This document shows, one piece after another, positions 51,593 to 60,258 of a stretch of DNA of 64,000 nt. Numbering within the stretch: the stretch's first letter is position 1; every line of letters starts with the position of its first letter. The position numbers and the translations under genes are program-made. Source of the stretch: Actinomadura macra NBRC 14102 (GTDB taxonomy: Bacteria; Actinomycetota; Actinomycetes; Streptosporangiales; Streptosporangiaceae); the NCBI RefSeq assembly GCF_001552215.1, contig NZ_BCQT01000006.1, positions 558,001-622,000 of the forward strand, given 5' to 3'. A model generated the notes under the pieces. The model was not told the DNA's origin, ran no database searches, and worked only from the letters and a program-made list of their open reading frames with translations.

Positions 51593-54500
51593 ATGACCAC
51601 CATCGCTGCCTCTGGGAACCCGCTCCGCGACCGGCTGGAGCTGGAGCGCGGGCGGATCGCCGTCGGCGGTGTGCAGGCCCTCGTCCGGCTGCTGCTCGAC
51701 CAGCGGCGCGCGGACATCCGCAGGGGCTGGACGACCGCCGGGTTCGTCTCCGGGTACCGGGGGTCGCCGCTCGGCGGGCTCGACCAGCAGCTCATGCGGG
51801 ACGCGGCGCTGCTCGGCGAGCACGACATCCGGTTCGTGCCCGGCGTGAACGAGGAGCTGGCGGCGACGGCGGTGTACGGGTCGCAGCTCGTGGAGCATCT
51901 ACCTGGGCCGCGCTACCAGGGCGTCTTCGGACTCTGGTACGGCAAGGCGCCCGGCGTGGATCGCTCCATGGACGCGTTCAAGCACGCGAACTGGCTCGGC
52001 ACGAGCGAGCGCGGCGGGGTCCTCGCGGTGGTGGGGGACGATCCGTCCTGCAAGTCCTCGACGCTTCCGTCGGCGACGGAGGGCGCGCTTGCCGAGGCGT
52101 TCATGCCGGTGCTGGTCCCCGCGTCCATCGGGGACGTGCTGCGGCTGGGCCGCGCGGGCTTCGAGATGTCCCGGTTCAGCGGGGCCTGGGTCGGTTTCAA
52201 GGTCGTGACGGACGTCGCGGACTCCCATGAGGTCGTGGACGTCGCACCGGTACCGGACCATGTCGTCCCCGAGTGGGAGTGGCGGGGGCGGCCCTGGCGG
52301 CCGACCCGCAGGCCGGGGGTGGATCTGAAGGACACGACGTCCCTGGAGGCCGAGGTGCTGGACGGGCGGCTCCGGGCCGCCACCGCGTTCGCCGCCGCGA
52401 ACGGCCTCGACCGGATCGAGGGCGCGGCGGACGCGACGATCGGGCTGGTGGCGGCCGGCCGCACCTACCTTGAGCTGCGCGAGGCCCTCGACCGGCTCGG
52501 GTTGGACGAGGACGCGCTGGCCCGGCGCGGGGTCCGGCTGCTGCGGCTGGCGCTGATCCATCCGCTCGACCGGGCCCGGATCAGGGAGTTCGCGGACGGG
52601 CTCCGCGAGATCGTCGTCGTCGAGGAGAAGCGCGCGTTCGTCGAGACGCAGATCCGGGACGTCCTGTACGACGCGGCGGAGCGGCCCGCCGTGCTCGGCA
52701 AGCATGGCCCGGACGGGGCCCCGTTGATCCCGGCGGACGGCGGGCTGGACGCCGACCGCCTCACGAAGGCGCTCGCCCGGCTGCTCGCCGACCGGATCGG
52801 CGAGCAGCACCTCGACCTGCGCGACCCGGTGCTGCGGCCGCGCAAGCCGACGCTGAACCTGATCTCCGCCGCCCGGACGCCGTTCTTCTGCTCGGGATGC
52901 CCGCACAACCGGTCGACGGTCGTCCCGGCCGGGTCGGTCGCGGCGAGCGGCATCGGATGCCACGTCATGACCGTGTTCAACGACCGCAGCATCGGCACGA
53001 CGCAGATGGGCGGGGAGGGCGCGATGTGGGTCGGCGCGGCGCTGTTCAGCGACACCGCGCACATGTTCCAGAATCTCGGCGACGGCACGTTCTTCCACTC
53101 GGGCAGCCTGGCGGTCCGGCAGGCCGTGGCGGCGGGCACGAACATCACCTTCAAGCTGCTGTACAACGCCGCCGTGGCGATGACGGGCGGGCAGGACGCC
53201 GACGGCGGCGCCGACCCGGCGGCCGTGACGCGGATGCTGCACGCCGAGGGCGTCGCGAGGATCGTCGTGGTGGCGGACGACCCGTCCCGCTACCCGCGCG
53301 GGACGGACTGGGCGCCGGGTGTCCGGGTCCGGCACCGCGACGACCTCGACGCCGTCCAGCGGGAGTTGCGCGAGATCCCGGGCGTGACCGTGCTGTTGTA
53401 CGACCAGGCGTGCGCGGCGGAGACGAGGCGCAAGCGCAAGCGCGGGCAGGCGCCGGACCCGGCCGCCCGCGTGCTGATCAACGAGGCGGTGTGTGAAGGG
53501 TGCGGCGACTGCGGCACCGCGTCGAACTGCCTGAGCGTCGAGCCGGTGGAGACCGAGTTCGGGCGCAAGACACAGATCAACCAGACGTCCTGCAACAAGG
53601 ACTACTCCTGCCTTGACGGCGACTGCCCGTCGTTCCTCACCGTGATCCCGGGCGGCACGAAGGCCGCCGCGCCGTCCCTCGCGCCGATCGGTGCGCCACC
53701 CGAGCCGGCCGCGCGTCCGGTGGCGGCGGACATCCTGCTCGTGGGCATCGGCGGGACGGGCGTCGTCACCGTCAACCAGGTCCTCGCGACCGCCGCGCTG
53801 CTCGACGGGCGGCACGCCCGGGCGCTCGACCAGACCGGCCTCAGCCAGAAGGCCGGGGCCGTGGTGTCGCATCTGCGGATCGGGGACGCCGACCGGGACC
53901 GACCGGGGATGGTCGGCGCGGGCGGCGCGGACACCTACCTGGTGTTCGACTCCCTCGCCGGCACGTCCGAGGCGAACCTGCGCCGCTGCGCGCCCGGCCG
54001 GACCGCCGCGGTCGTGTCCACCAGCGAGGTCCCTACCGGACGGATGATCACCGACACCGCGGCGGCGCTGCCGCCGAGCGCGTCGCTGGTGCGGCGGATC
54101 GCCAACCGCACGGACGCCGCGCGGCTCGTCGCGCTGGACGCCCTCGGACTCGCCGAACGCTGGTTCGGCGGCACTACCACGGCCAATTTCGTCGTGGTCG
54201 GCGCCGCATACCAGTCCGGGCTGCTGCCGCTGTCGGCCGCCGCGATCGAGGAGGCGCTCGCCCTCAACGGCGTGCAGGTCGAGGCGAACGTGCAGGCGTT
54301 CCAGGCCGGGCGGCGGCTCGTCCTCGACCCCGGCTTCGCCGACGGTGCATCCGCGGACGCCGCCGCGGGCGTCCAGGCCGTCGCGCGGCCCTTGGACGCC
54401 ACGGCGCCCGCCGCGCTGAACCTGGTCGCCGCGTCGAGCGCGGACGGCGAGTTGCTGCGCGTGCTGCGGATCCGCGTCCCCGACCTCGCCGCCTACCAGG

Positions 54501-55108
54501 ACCTCGCGCTGGCCAGGCGCTATCTGGACGCCGTCCTCCGCGTGGCGGACGTGGAGCGCGCCGCGGGCGTCCCCGGGCAGCGGCTCGCGGTCGCCGTCGC
54601 GCGCAACCTGTACAAGCTCATGGCCTACAAGGACGAGTACGAGGTCGCCCGGCTGCACCTCGACCCGGAGCTGGCCCGGCGGGTCGAGGAGCGGTTCGGT
54701 CCGGGCTCGACCGTCCGGTACATGCTGCACCCGCCCGTCCTCAAGGCCCTGGGCATGGACCGGAAGATCGCACTCGGCCGGACGGCGCGCCCCGCGTTCC
54801 ACGTTCTGCGGGCGATGCGGCGGCTGCGCGGCACCCGCCTCGACCTGTTCGGCGCGACCGCGCACCGCCGGGCCGAACGGCGGCTGATCGCCGAGTACCG
54901 CGCGGTGATCGTCGAGCTGCTCGCCGGCCTGGACGCGGAGCGGCACGACCTCGCGGTGCGGATCGCGGAGCTGCCGGACATGATCCGGGGGTACGAGGAC
55001 GTCAAGACCGCCGGCATCGCCCGCTACCGCGATGAGCAGCGCAGGCTGCTCAGCTCCTGGCGCGACGCGCCGGCCGGGAAGGACGGGCGGGCGGGGGCGC
55101 TGACCTGA
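51593..55108 (+). CDS. Indolepyruvate ferredoxin oxidoreductase, fused alpha/beta subunits
   Basis: TPP- and iron-sulfur-dependent oxidative decarboxylation of aryl or branched 2-oxoacids, as in aromatic amino acid catabolism, with ferredoxin as acceptor. The 1171-residue product has an N-terminal pyrimidine-binding region (TTAGFVSGYRGSPLGGLDQQ), a TPP domain with FFCSGCPHNRST and IGCHVMTVFNDRSIGTTQMG then GGEGAMWVGAALF, cysteine clusters VCEGCGDCGTASNC and CNKDYSCLDGDCPSF for [4Fe-4S] centres, and a gamma-type domain starting DILLVGIGGTGVVTVNQVLA near residue 720. The ATG at 51593 follows GCGAGGGGGG at long spacing (12 bases). Lrp control from the divergent gene is likely. Confidence 0.92.
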   Translation: MTTIAASGNPLRDRLELERGRIAVGGVQALVRLLLDQRRADIRRGWTTAGFVSGYRGSPLGGLDQQLMRDAALLGEHDIRFVPGVNEELAATAVYGSQLVEHLPGPRYQGVFGLWYGKAPGVDRSMDAFKHANWLGTSERGGVLAVVGDDPSCKSSTLPSATEGALAEAFMPVLVPASIGDVLRLGRAGFEMSRFSGAWVGFKVVTDVADSHEVVDVAPVPDHVVPEWEWRGRPWRPTRRPGVDLKDTTSLEAEVLDGRLRAATAFAAANGLDRIEGAADATIGLVAAGRTYLELREALDRLGLDEDALARRGVRLLRLALIHPLDRARIREFADGLREIVVVEEKRAFVETQIRDVLYDAAERPAVLGKHGPDGAPLIPADGGLDADRLTKALARLLADRIGEQHLDLRDPVLRPRKPTLNLISAARTPFFCSGCPHNRSTVVPAGSVAASGIGCHVMTVFNDRSIGTTQMGGEGAMWVGAALFSDTAHMFQNLGDGTFFHSGSLAVRQAVAAGTNITFKLLYNAAVAMTGGQDADGGADPAAVTRMLHAEGVARIVVVADDPSRYPRGTDWAPGVRVRHRDDLDAVQRELREIPGVTVLLYDQACAAETRRKRKRGQAPDPAARVLINEAVCEGCGDCGTASNCLSVEPVETEFGRKTQINQTSCNKDYSCLDGDCPSFLTVIPGGTKAAAPSLAPIGAPPEPAARPVAADILLVGIGGTGVVTVNQVLATAALLDGRHARALDQTGLSQKAGAVVSHLRIGDADRDRPGMVGAGGADTYLVFDSLAGTSEANLRRCAPGRTAAVVSTSEVPTGRMITDTAAALPPSASLVRRIANRTDAARLVALDALGLAERWFGGTTTANFVVVGAAYQSGLLPLSAAAIEEALALNGVQVEANVQAFQAGRRLVLDPGFADGASADAAAGVQAVARPLDATAPAALNLVAASSADGELLRVLRIRVPDLAAYQDLALARRYLDAVLRVADVERAAGVPGQRLAVAVARNLYKLMAYKDEYEVARLHLDPELARRVEERFGPGSTVRYMLHPPVLKALGMDRKIALGRTARPAFHVLRAMRRLRGTRLDLFGATAHRRAERRLIAEYRAVIVELLAGLDAERHDLAVRIAELPDMIRGYEDVKTAGIARYRDEQRRLLSSWRDAPAGKDGRAGALT

Positions 55109-55115
55109 GGACGGC

Positions 55116-55928
55116 TCAGACGCAGCCCTCGAACTGCGGGATCTCCACCTTCGAGAGATCGAGGCCGGTGCCGGTGAACCACTTGGTGATCAGCTTCTGG
55201 GCGGTGCCGTCCTGGTACATCTGCGTGATCGCCCGGTTGAGCGCCTCGCACCCGTCCACATCACCGCGGCGCAACCCGATACCGGTGTTCTGCTCGCTGA
55301 TCCGGGCGTTGACCAGCCGGTACCCGCTGCCCTCCCGCCGGATGAGCCCCGCCAGGATCACGTCGTTGGTGGTGATCGCGTCGACCGCCCGCGCGCGGAT
55401 CTTCGCCATGCACTCGTCATAGTTCGTCGCGGGGACGATCCGCGCCGCCATCCCGTGCAACGCCAGCAGCCGCTCGACCGGGTCGGAGCCCCCCACCCCG
55501 CAGAACCGCCGGCCCTTCAGGTCGCGGACGCCCCTCGCCGGTTCCTCCTTCCGGACAAGGACGTCCTGATAGGACACGTAGTACGGGCCCGCGAAGGAGA
55601 TCATCGTCTTGCGCTCCGGCGTGACTGACAGGGTCGCGAGCACCATGTCCGCCCGTCCGGACGTCAGCAGCGGGATCCGGTCGGACGAGTAGGCCTGGAT
55701 GAACCGGACCTTGCGCCCGATCCGGTCCGCCACGTACCGGGCGACGTCGATGTCGAAGCCCTCGAACGTCCCGTCCGCACGGCGCTGCCCGAGCCCGGGA
55801 AGGTCCGGCCGTACGCCCACGACCAGGGTGTCCTTGTCGAGCAGGGACTCCCCGCCACCGTCCCCGCAGGCCGTCAGCAGCCCGCCCAGCAGCACAACCG
55901 TCGAGAGCAGGCGCATCGGCCTTGTCAT
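55116..55928 (-). CDS. Polar amino-acid ABC transporter substrate-binding lipoprotein
   Basis: The 270-residue product has a lipoprotein signal (LLSTVVLLGGLLTACGDGGG) and a type II periplasmic-binding fold of the SBP_bac_3 family: TLVVGVRPDLPGLGQRRADG, FEGFDIDVARYVADRIGRKV, PLLTSGRADMVLATLSVTPE, ISFAGPYYVSYQDVLVRKEE and VDAITTNDVILAGLIRREGS. It probably binds glutamate, glutamine or a related acidic or polar amino acid. No permease or ATPase gene is adjacent, so it is an orphan here. It has conserved Cys residues within the mature domain (RRFCGVGG, YDECMAKI, DGCEALN, FEGCV) that may form disulfides. The ATG at 55928 is chosen. Confidence 0.88.
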   Translation of the reverse strand: MTRPMRLLSTVVLLGGLLTACGDGGGESLLDKDTLVVGVRPDLPGLGQRRADGTFEGFDIDVARYVADRIGRKVRFIQAYSSDRIPLLTSGRADMVLATLSVTPERKTMISFAGPYYVSYQDVLVRKEEPARGVRDLKGRRFCGVGGSDPVERLLALHGMAARIVPATNYDECMAKIRARAVDAITTNDVILAGLIRREGSGYRLVNARISEQNTGIGLRRGDVDGCEALNRAITQMYQDGTAQKLITKWFTGTGLDLSKVEIPQFEGCV

Positions 55929-56107
55929 ACGCACACCGGAGATGATTCCGGGTCCGCCGCCACAGTCAAGACCCGCCCCCGGAAGAGTCCTTTGACTGTC
56001 AAGCAAAAGCCCCGGTTCGGCACTGGCGCAACCTGGCCATCGCCGAACAATCGCAGGTCAAGCGGCCTCTAATCCTGCATAACCGAAAAGCTGGAAGGAA
56101 CCCCCCC

Positions 56108-56650
56108 ATGAATTTCAAGCGGATCGCCATCGCGAGCACGGTCGCCGCGGCCGTCGTCGCGAGCGGCACTGCGCTGGCCACCCCCGCGTCCGCCGACACC
56201 ACCTCCTACGCCGCGCCGTACGGTTACTGGCCCGTCCTGCGGCAGGGCCAGGTCAGCGAGAACGTCCGCGCCCTCCAGTGGTTCCTGAGCTGCGACGGTT
56301 ACGACCAGCCCGCCCCCTCGCACTACGGCCCGAAGACCACCGCGAACGTCAAGGCGTTCCAGCAGCGCTACCTGACCTCCTTCGACGGCAACACCGGCGC
56401 CCTCACCTGGAAGGCCCTGCTCACCCACGCCGCGCCCACCGGCTACGGCCAGAAGAACCACTGCGTCAAGGCGCTACAGGTCCTGCTCAACAAGTGGCGC
56501 TACAACGACGACCTGCCCATCACCGGCTACCACGGCCCGCGCACCAAGAAGAAGCTCATCCGCTTCCAGTCCGGGCACGGCCTCCCGGCGACCGGCACCC
56601 CCGACCTGCGCACCTACCACAAGCTGATCGCGACCGCCCCGGGCGCGTGA
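56108..56650 (+). CDS. Secreted protein with two peptidoglycan-binding domains
   Basis: The 180-residue product has a Sec signal peptide (FKRIAIASTVAAAVVASGTA, cleavage near TPASADTT) and two PG_binding_1-like repeats. The first is LRQGQVSENVRALQWFLSCD then YGPKTTANVKAFQQRYL. The second is HCVKALQVLLNKWRYNDDLP then YHGPRTKKKLIRFQSGHGLP. No catalytic domain follows, so it is a non-enzymatic wall-binding protein or a cofactor to a separate hydrolase. GGAAGGAAC precedes the ATG. It is convergent with the secreted four-cysteine protein gene. Confidence 0.85.
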   Translation: MNFKRIAIASTVAAAVVASGTALATPASADTTSYAAPYGYWPVLRQGQVSENVRALQWFLSCDGYDQPAPSHYGPKTTANVKAFQQRYLTSFDGNTGALTWKALLTHAAPTGYGQKNHCVKALQVLLNKWRYNDDLPITGYHGPRTKKKLIRFQSGHGLPATGTPDLRTYHKLIATAPGA

Positions 56651-56661
56651 CCGCCGGGCCG

Positions 56662-57480
56662 CTATCTGCCGGTGCGGGCGGGCAGGGCGGTGTAGGGCTT
56701 GAAGGTCAGGTACTGGACGAAGACCGCCGTGTTCGTCCCGGCCTTGGCGGGCAGGCCGCCCCGCCAGTCCACCAGTCCGTTGAACAGGCTGGCCGGACCG
56801 CAGCCGGTGGCCTTGGGCGCCGCGAACACGTTGTCGACCAGCGTCATCTTGTAGGTGGGCGGGTCGGGGGCGACGTCGACGGGCGGGCTGCCGGTGATCG
56901 GCTTGTTGGGCGGCGGCGGCCTGGTCGTGCCGACGGTCAGCGAGAGGGTGACCGGGGCGTCCTTGGTACCGATGGCGCACTGGTCGCCGACCAGCGGATT
57001 CTGGACACCGATCTTGAGCTTGAGCCTCAGCAGCGTCTGGGGGTCGACATTGAACTCGGGCGTCGCGGCCAGCGTGGGCTTGGCGCTCACCTGAAGCACG
57101 GGCAGCACGTCCGTGCCGGGGATTCCGAGCACACCGCCGTCCACCCGGATGGGGTCGCCCTTCAGCGGCACCACGATCGTCTTCTGTTCGAGCGTCTCGG
57201 GGTCGTAGCCGATCGCGTACGTCAGCCTGAGCGGCTTGACGATCGCCTGGTCGATCCGTCCCACCTGGAGACGCCCGCCGCTGATCACGCCGACGTTGCA
57301 GTTCCACAGGGACGGGTCGTCGCCCGCGGGCAGCTTCGGGCAGTCCTCGAAGGTGAGGCCGGGAGGCAGGGGCTCGCGAGCGGGTACCGCGGACGCGCCG
57401 GCGGGTGCCGCGAGGGCCGTGGTGCCGATCGTCACGCCGAGCGCGAGCGCGGTTCCGCGGCTTGCGGGGGTCGCTCTCAT
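56662..57480 (-). CDS. Secreted four-cysteine protein, paralogue 1
   Basis: The 272-residue product has a Sec signal peptide (about 1-30, ending APAGASAVPA) and a mature domain shared with the upstream neighbour: TFEDCPKLPAGDDPSLWNCN, DPETLEQKTIVVP, a central DQCAIGTKDAPV, then GTTRPPPPNKPITGSPPVDV and KATGCGPASLFNGLVDW. Four cysteines occupy the same positions in both paralogues, suggesting two disulfides. No enzymatic motif is seen; it resembles mostly beta actinobacterial surface proteins of unknown role. The ATG has GAGGGAG upstream, and the gene is 22 bases downstream of its paralogue, so co-transcription is likely. Confidence 0.68.
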   Translation of the reverse strand: MRATPASRGTALALGVTIGTTALAAPAGASAVPAREPLPPGLTFEDCPKLPAGDDPSLWNCNVGVISGGRLQVGRIDQAIVKPLRLTYAIGYDPETLEQKTIVVPLKGDPIRVDGGVLGIPGTDVLPVLQVSAKPTLAATPEFNVDPQTLLRLKLKIGVQNPLVGDQCAIGTKDAPVTLSLTVGTTRPPPPNKPITGSPPVDVAPDPPTYKMTLVDNVFAAPKATGCGPASLFNGLVDWRGGLPAKAGTNTAVFVQYLTFKPYTALPARTGR

Positions 57481-57502
57481 GGGGTGCTCCCTCGTGACGC
57501 GG

Positions 57503-58288
57503 CTAGGACGGGATCTCGGTGTAGGACTTGAAGCTCACGTACTCGGAGAAGATCGCGGTGTTCTTCCCTGCCGCGGACGGCAGCGCCGCCTGGAGGTCGA
57601 CCGCCCAGTTCAGCGCCCCGGCGAGACCGCAACCCCGGGCGGCGGGGACGGCGAAGGAGTTGTCCACCATCGTCGCCTTAAAGATCGGCGGGTTCTTCGA
57701 CACGTCGACCGGCTGGCTGCCCGAGATCGGCTTGTTCGGCGGCGGCGGCTTGGTCGTCCCGAACGTGAGGCGGAGCTTGACGGCCGCCGCGTCCGACCCG
57801 ATGGAGCAGGACTGGCCGAGGACGGGATTGATCACGCTGACCTTGAGGTTCAGCAGCACGTCGCCGTCCCGCAGGTCCATGAACCCCGCGTACTCGGGAC
57901 GCGCGTACACGGCGGTGAGGATCGGGTCGCCGAAGATGCCCGGCTTGACCAGCATCGCCGCGGCCTCGAAGCCGCCGACGAGCACCTTCTGCTCCAGGGT
58001 CTCGGGATCGAATCCCACCGCGTAGGTGATCGTGATCGGGGACGTGAGCCGCTGGTCGAAGCGCCCGAACGTGAACTGCCCGCCGGTGATGACGGCGACG
58101 TTGCAGTTCCAGAAGGAGGGGTCGCTGCCCGCGGGCAGCTTCGGGCACTTGGCGAAGCTGAAGCGCGGGATCGGCTCCGCCGAGACCGGCGGGGCGAGGA
58201 CGGCGGACAGCGCGATGGGCGACAGGACGGCGGCGATGGCGAGGACGGCTCTCGTGGCCGGACCGCGCAGGCGGAGCGGGGGTCTCAC
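57503..58288 (-). CDS. Secreted four-cysteine protein, paralogue 2
   Basis: The 261-residue product has a signal peptide (VLAIAAVLSPIALSAVLAPP, cleavage near VSAEP) and the same domain as its downstream neighbour: FAKCPKLPAGSDPSFWNCNV, ITYAVGFDPETLEQKVLV, LGQSCSIGSDAA, then GTTKPPPPNKPISGSQPVDV and AARGCGLAGALNWAVDL. The pair arose by tandem duplication and has diverged, mainly in the central part. GTG start with GGAG six bases upstream. It is 95 bases downstream of a third secreted-protein gene. Function unknown. Confidence 0.68.
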   Translation of the reverse strand: MRPPLRLRGPATRAVLAIAAVLSPIALSAVLAPPVSAEPIPRFSFAKCPKLPAGSDPSFWNCNVAVITGGQFTFGRFDQRLTSPITITYAVGFDPETLEQKVLVGGFEAAAMLVKPGIFGDPILTAVYARPEYAGFMDLRDGDVLLNLKVSVINPVLGQSCSIGSDAAAVKLRLTFGTTKPPPPNKPISGSQPVDVSKNPPIFKATMVDNSFAVPAARGCGLAGALNWAVDLQAALPSAAGKNTAIFSEYVSFKSYTEIPS

Positions 58289-58383
58289 AGCGTTCTCCGT
58301 GGGGTGGGGACAGGAGCGGGCTGCCGGTGAACTGGTGTGGAGGCCGCCCCGGCTCCGGGACCGGGGCGGCCTGCGGCGCTCGA

Positions 58384-59073
58384 TCAGGGACCGAGGACGA
58401 GGTCGGCGCCGCCGGGAGCGGTCAGGATCTGGTACCGACCGTTGGCCGAAGCGCTCGCGGGGCAGCCGCTGGTGTTCTCGGCGTTCGCGACCTTCTGCAA
58501 CGACTGGCCCTTGAGCTCAGCTTGGGAATGCGGATTCGCGGTGTCTGGCCGGGCAGGATTGCTGCCGTTGTACAGGTCGATGGTGAGCGGAGTGCTGCCC
58601 GTGAGCCCGTAGTGGCAGGTCTCGGTGCGCCCCAGTGAGGTGAGCTGGAGGACGGCCTTGACGTCCACGCTCGGATTCGGGGCGTTGATCTTCAGATAGC
58701 CGTCGCGGCCACCCTTCACCGGGTCGTAGACCACCGATCCGCCGGTGTAGGGGAGCTTGCTCGCGGTGATCGTGTCGCTGCCGCCGAAGTTGTTGGTGCA
58801 GCCGGTGAGCGCGATGTCCTTGAGGGAGCCGGTGCTGCCGTCGGAGACCACCGAGGCGACGAGGGTCGCGCCGGTGCAGGTGGTGGTGATCAGGCCGACG
58901 CCCGGCCCGTTGCCCGACAGCCGGGTGCTGGTGAGGTTGGTGGCCTTGACGTCGCCGTTGTAGGGCGCACCACCCGAGGTGATCGTTGTGGAGGCGAGCG
59001 CCGCGGTCGCGGTGACCAGCAGGAGGGCACCGGCTCCGAGGGCGGGGAGCACGATCGTGGACGGTTTCGGCAC
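58384..59073 (-). CDS. Secreted four-cysteine beta-rich protein, first gene of trio
   Basis: The 229-residue product has a signal peptide (VLPALGAGALLLVTATAALA) and a Thr/Ser/Gly-rich mature domain beginning STTITSGGAPYNGDVKATNL, with four cysteines (TTTCTGATL, ALTGCTNNF, RTETCHYGL and TSGCPASA). The sequence is of the kind found in secreted actinobacterial proteins of unknown function and is not obviously homologous to the two downstream paralogues. The GTG at 59073 has AAAGGA eight bases upstream. Its upstream region carries two palindromic repeats, and a TetR gene follows upstream on the same strand. Confidence 0.65.
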   Translation of the reverse strand: MPKPSTIVLPALGAGALLLVTATAALASTTITSGGAPYNGDVKATNLTSTRLSGNGPGVGLITTTCTGATLVASVVSDGSTGSLKDIALTGCTNNFGGSDTITASKLPYTGGSVVYDPVKGGRDGYLKINAPNPSVDVKAVLQLTSLGRTETCHYGLTGSTPLTIDLYNGSNPARPDTANPHSQAELKGQSLQKVANAENTSGCPASASANGRYQILTAPGGADLVLGP

Positions 59074-59147
59074 CGTAGCGGTCCTTTCACACAGGGGCGG
59101 GGGGTCCGTGGCCCTCGCACCGAAACATAAACTGGAACGTTTCTCAA

Positions 59148-59214
59148 GTACGGCGCCGTACCCAATGATCACGGAGACCCTTTTCGGCATCGGGGTACGG
59201 TGACGTACCCAATG
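59148..59214. promoter_or_regulatory. Two TACG-N4-CGTA palindromes upstream of the secreted trio
   Basis: Two 20-base direct repeats lie 47 bases apart: GTACGGCGCCGTACCCAATG (59148-59167) and GTACGGTGACGTACCCAATG (59195-59214). Each contains a palindrome, perfect in the first (GTACGGCGCCGTAC). They lie 75-140 bases upstream of the trio's first start codon and downstream of the TetR gene. The TACGG-N2-NCGTA core is the same as in the sites upstream of the desaturase. Confidence 0.7.
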
Positions 59215-59342
59215 TCCTTATCGAAGGCTGGAAACGCGGACGAGGGTTTCCGGACGCGTCCCTAGATGGCCTGATACGGCCAAGCCCGGAGAACCAGAGC
59301 ACGGCGCCAAAGGACGGGAGTCAACCAAGGAGAAGGGCGGAC

Positions 59343-60002
59343 CTAGCGATCCGTGGTGGTCTCCGGCGGTACCGGGAGGACGAACATTCCGACCAGGCCA
59401 CGCCACAGCCCGGGGAGCAGGTGGGCCTCACCCTGGCTGATCCTGCTGTACACCACCTCGTGGACTCCGCCGACGATCACCTCGGCGGTCAGTTCCGGCT
59501 CGGGGCAGCCGGGATACAGCGCCAGCAGGTGCGTCACGATGGTCGCGTTGAAGTGCTGCTTCACCTCGTCGCGCCGCGCGACGGCGTCCGGGCCGGCCGC
59601 CATCACCTCCACCACGCACATCCGCGCGGCGAGCGGCTCGGCGGCCAGGAAGTCCAGCAGCGCGGCGAGTCCGGCACGCAGTCGCGCGTCCGGGGCCGCG
59701 TGCGTGTCGAAGGCGGCGGAGACGGCGTCGACCAGCCGCGTGGCGACCGAGTCGTAGGCCGCGAAGAACGCCTCTTCCTTGTTCCGGAAATGCTCATAGA
59801 ACGTCTTCTTGGAAACGGCCGACAGCGTCACGACGGAATCGACGGTGAGCTGCGCGTACCCCTTCGAGCCGACGATGCCGATCACCGCCTGGAGGATGCG
59901 GCCCCGCTGGTTGCTGGCCACATAACTGCGCGAAAGGCGATGCCGCCCGGACGGCAGCCGTGCCGCGCCCTGTGCCCGGCGCACCCCGTCGACCTGTTCC
60001 AT
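59343..60002 (-). CDS. TetR-family regulator upstream of the secreted trio
   Basis: The 219-residue product has a TetR HTH domain: RGRILQAVIGIVGSKGYAQL, then TVDSVVTLSAVSKKTFYEHF and RNKEEAFFAAYDS (about 32-82), followed by a helical ligand domain with ARMCVVEVMAAGPDAVARRD, common in actinobacterial TetR proteins. The ATG at 60002 gives MEQVDGVRRAQGAARLPSGR. It lies 269 bases upstream of the trio on the same strand; the palindromes between them make it the best candidate binder, possibly also at the related desaturase sites. Confidence 0.88.
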   Translation of the reverse strand: MEQVDGVRRAQGAARLPSGRHRLSRSYVASNQRGRILQAVIGIVGSKGYAQLTVDSVVTLSAVSKKTFYEHFRNKEEAFFAAYDSVATRLVDAVSAAFDTHAAPDARLRAGLAALLDFLAAEPLAARMCVVEVMAAGPDAVARRDEVKQHFNATIVTHLLALYPGCPEPELTAEVIVGGVHEVVYSRISQGEAHLLPGLWRGLVGMFVLPVPPETTTDR

Positions 60003-60050
60003 ACTCAGCCCGCCGCGTCGGTTCCGTGTAATCCAACCCCGCAGCAATTC

Positions 60051-60081
60051 TAGGGCGTGTCCATTGCAATCCCGGCCCCTG
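60051..60081 (+). repeat. Dispersed intergenic repeat, copy C (short)
   Basis: TAGGGCGTGTCCATTGCAAT then CCCGGCCCCTG matches the segment at 40288-40320 (AAGGGCTGTGTTCACTGCAA then TCCCGGCCC) with a few changes. The rest of the longer repeat is absent here. It lies between the TetR and MFS genes. Confidence 0.45.
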
Positions 60082-60258
60082 ATGGCGGCACCAGAGGGGT
60101 CGCACCCCAGTGGGCGCCCTCCTCCGGATGGAAGGCGCCCACCGTGGCGAGTGGGCGACGGGACGAACCGGACCGCCTGGCGGGCCGTCCGGGTCAAGGT
60201 TTCGTCCGCGCCCGGGCTCTGGTCTTGCTCACAGGGGTCGTACTGACGATGGCCTTGC

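Noticed and set aside
51899..54946. Long minus-strand frame opposite the indolepyruvate ferredoxin oxidoreductase
   Set aside because: The plus-strand protein has clear TPP and iron-sulfur motifs; the antisense frame is His/Arg/Gly-rich and unlike any protein family I know.
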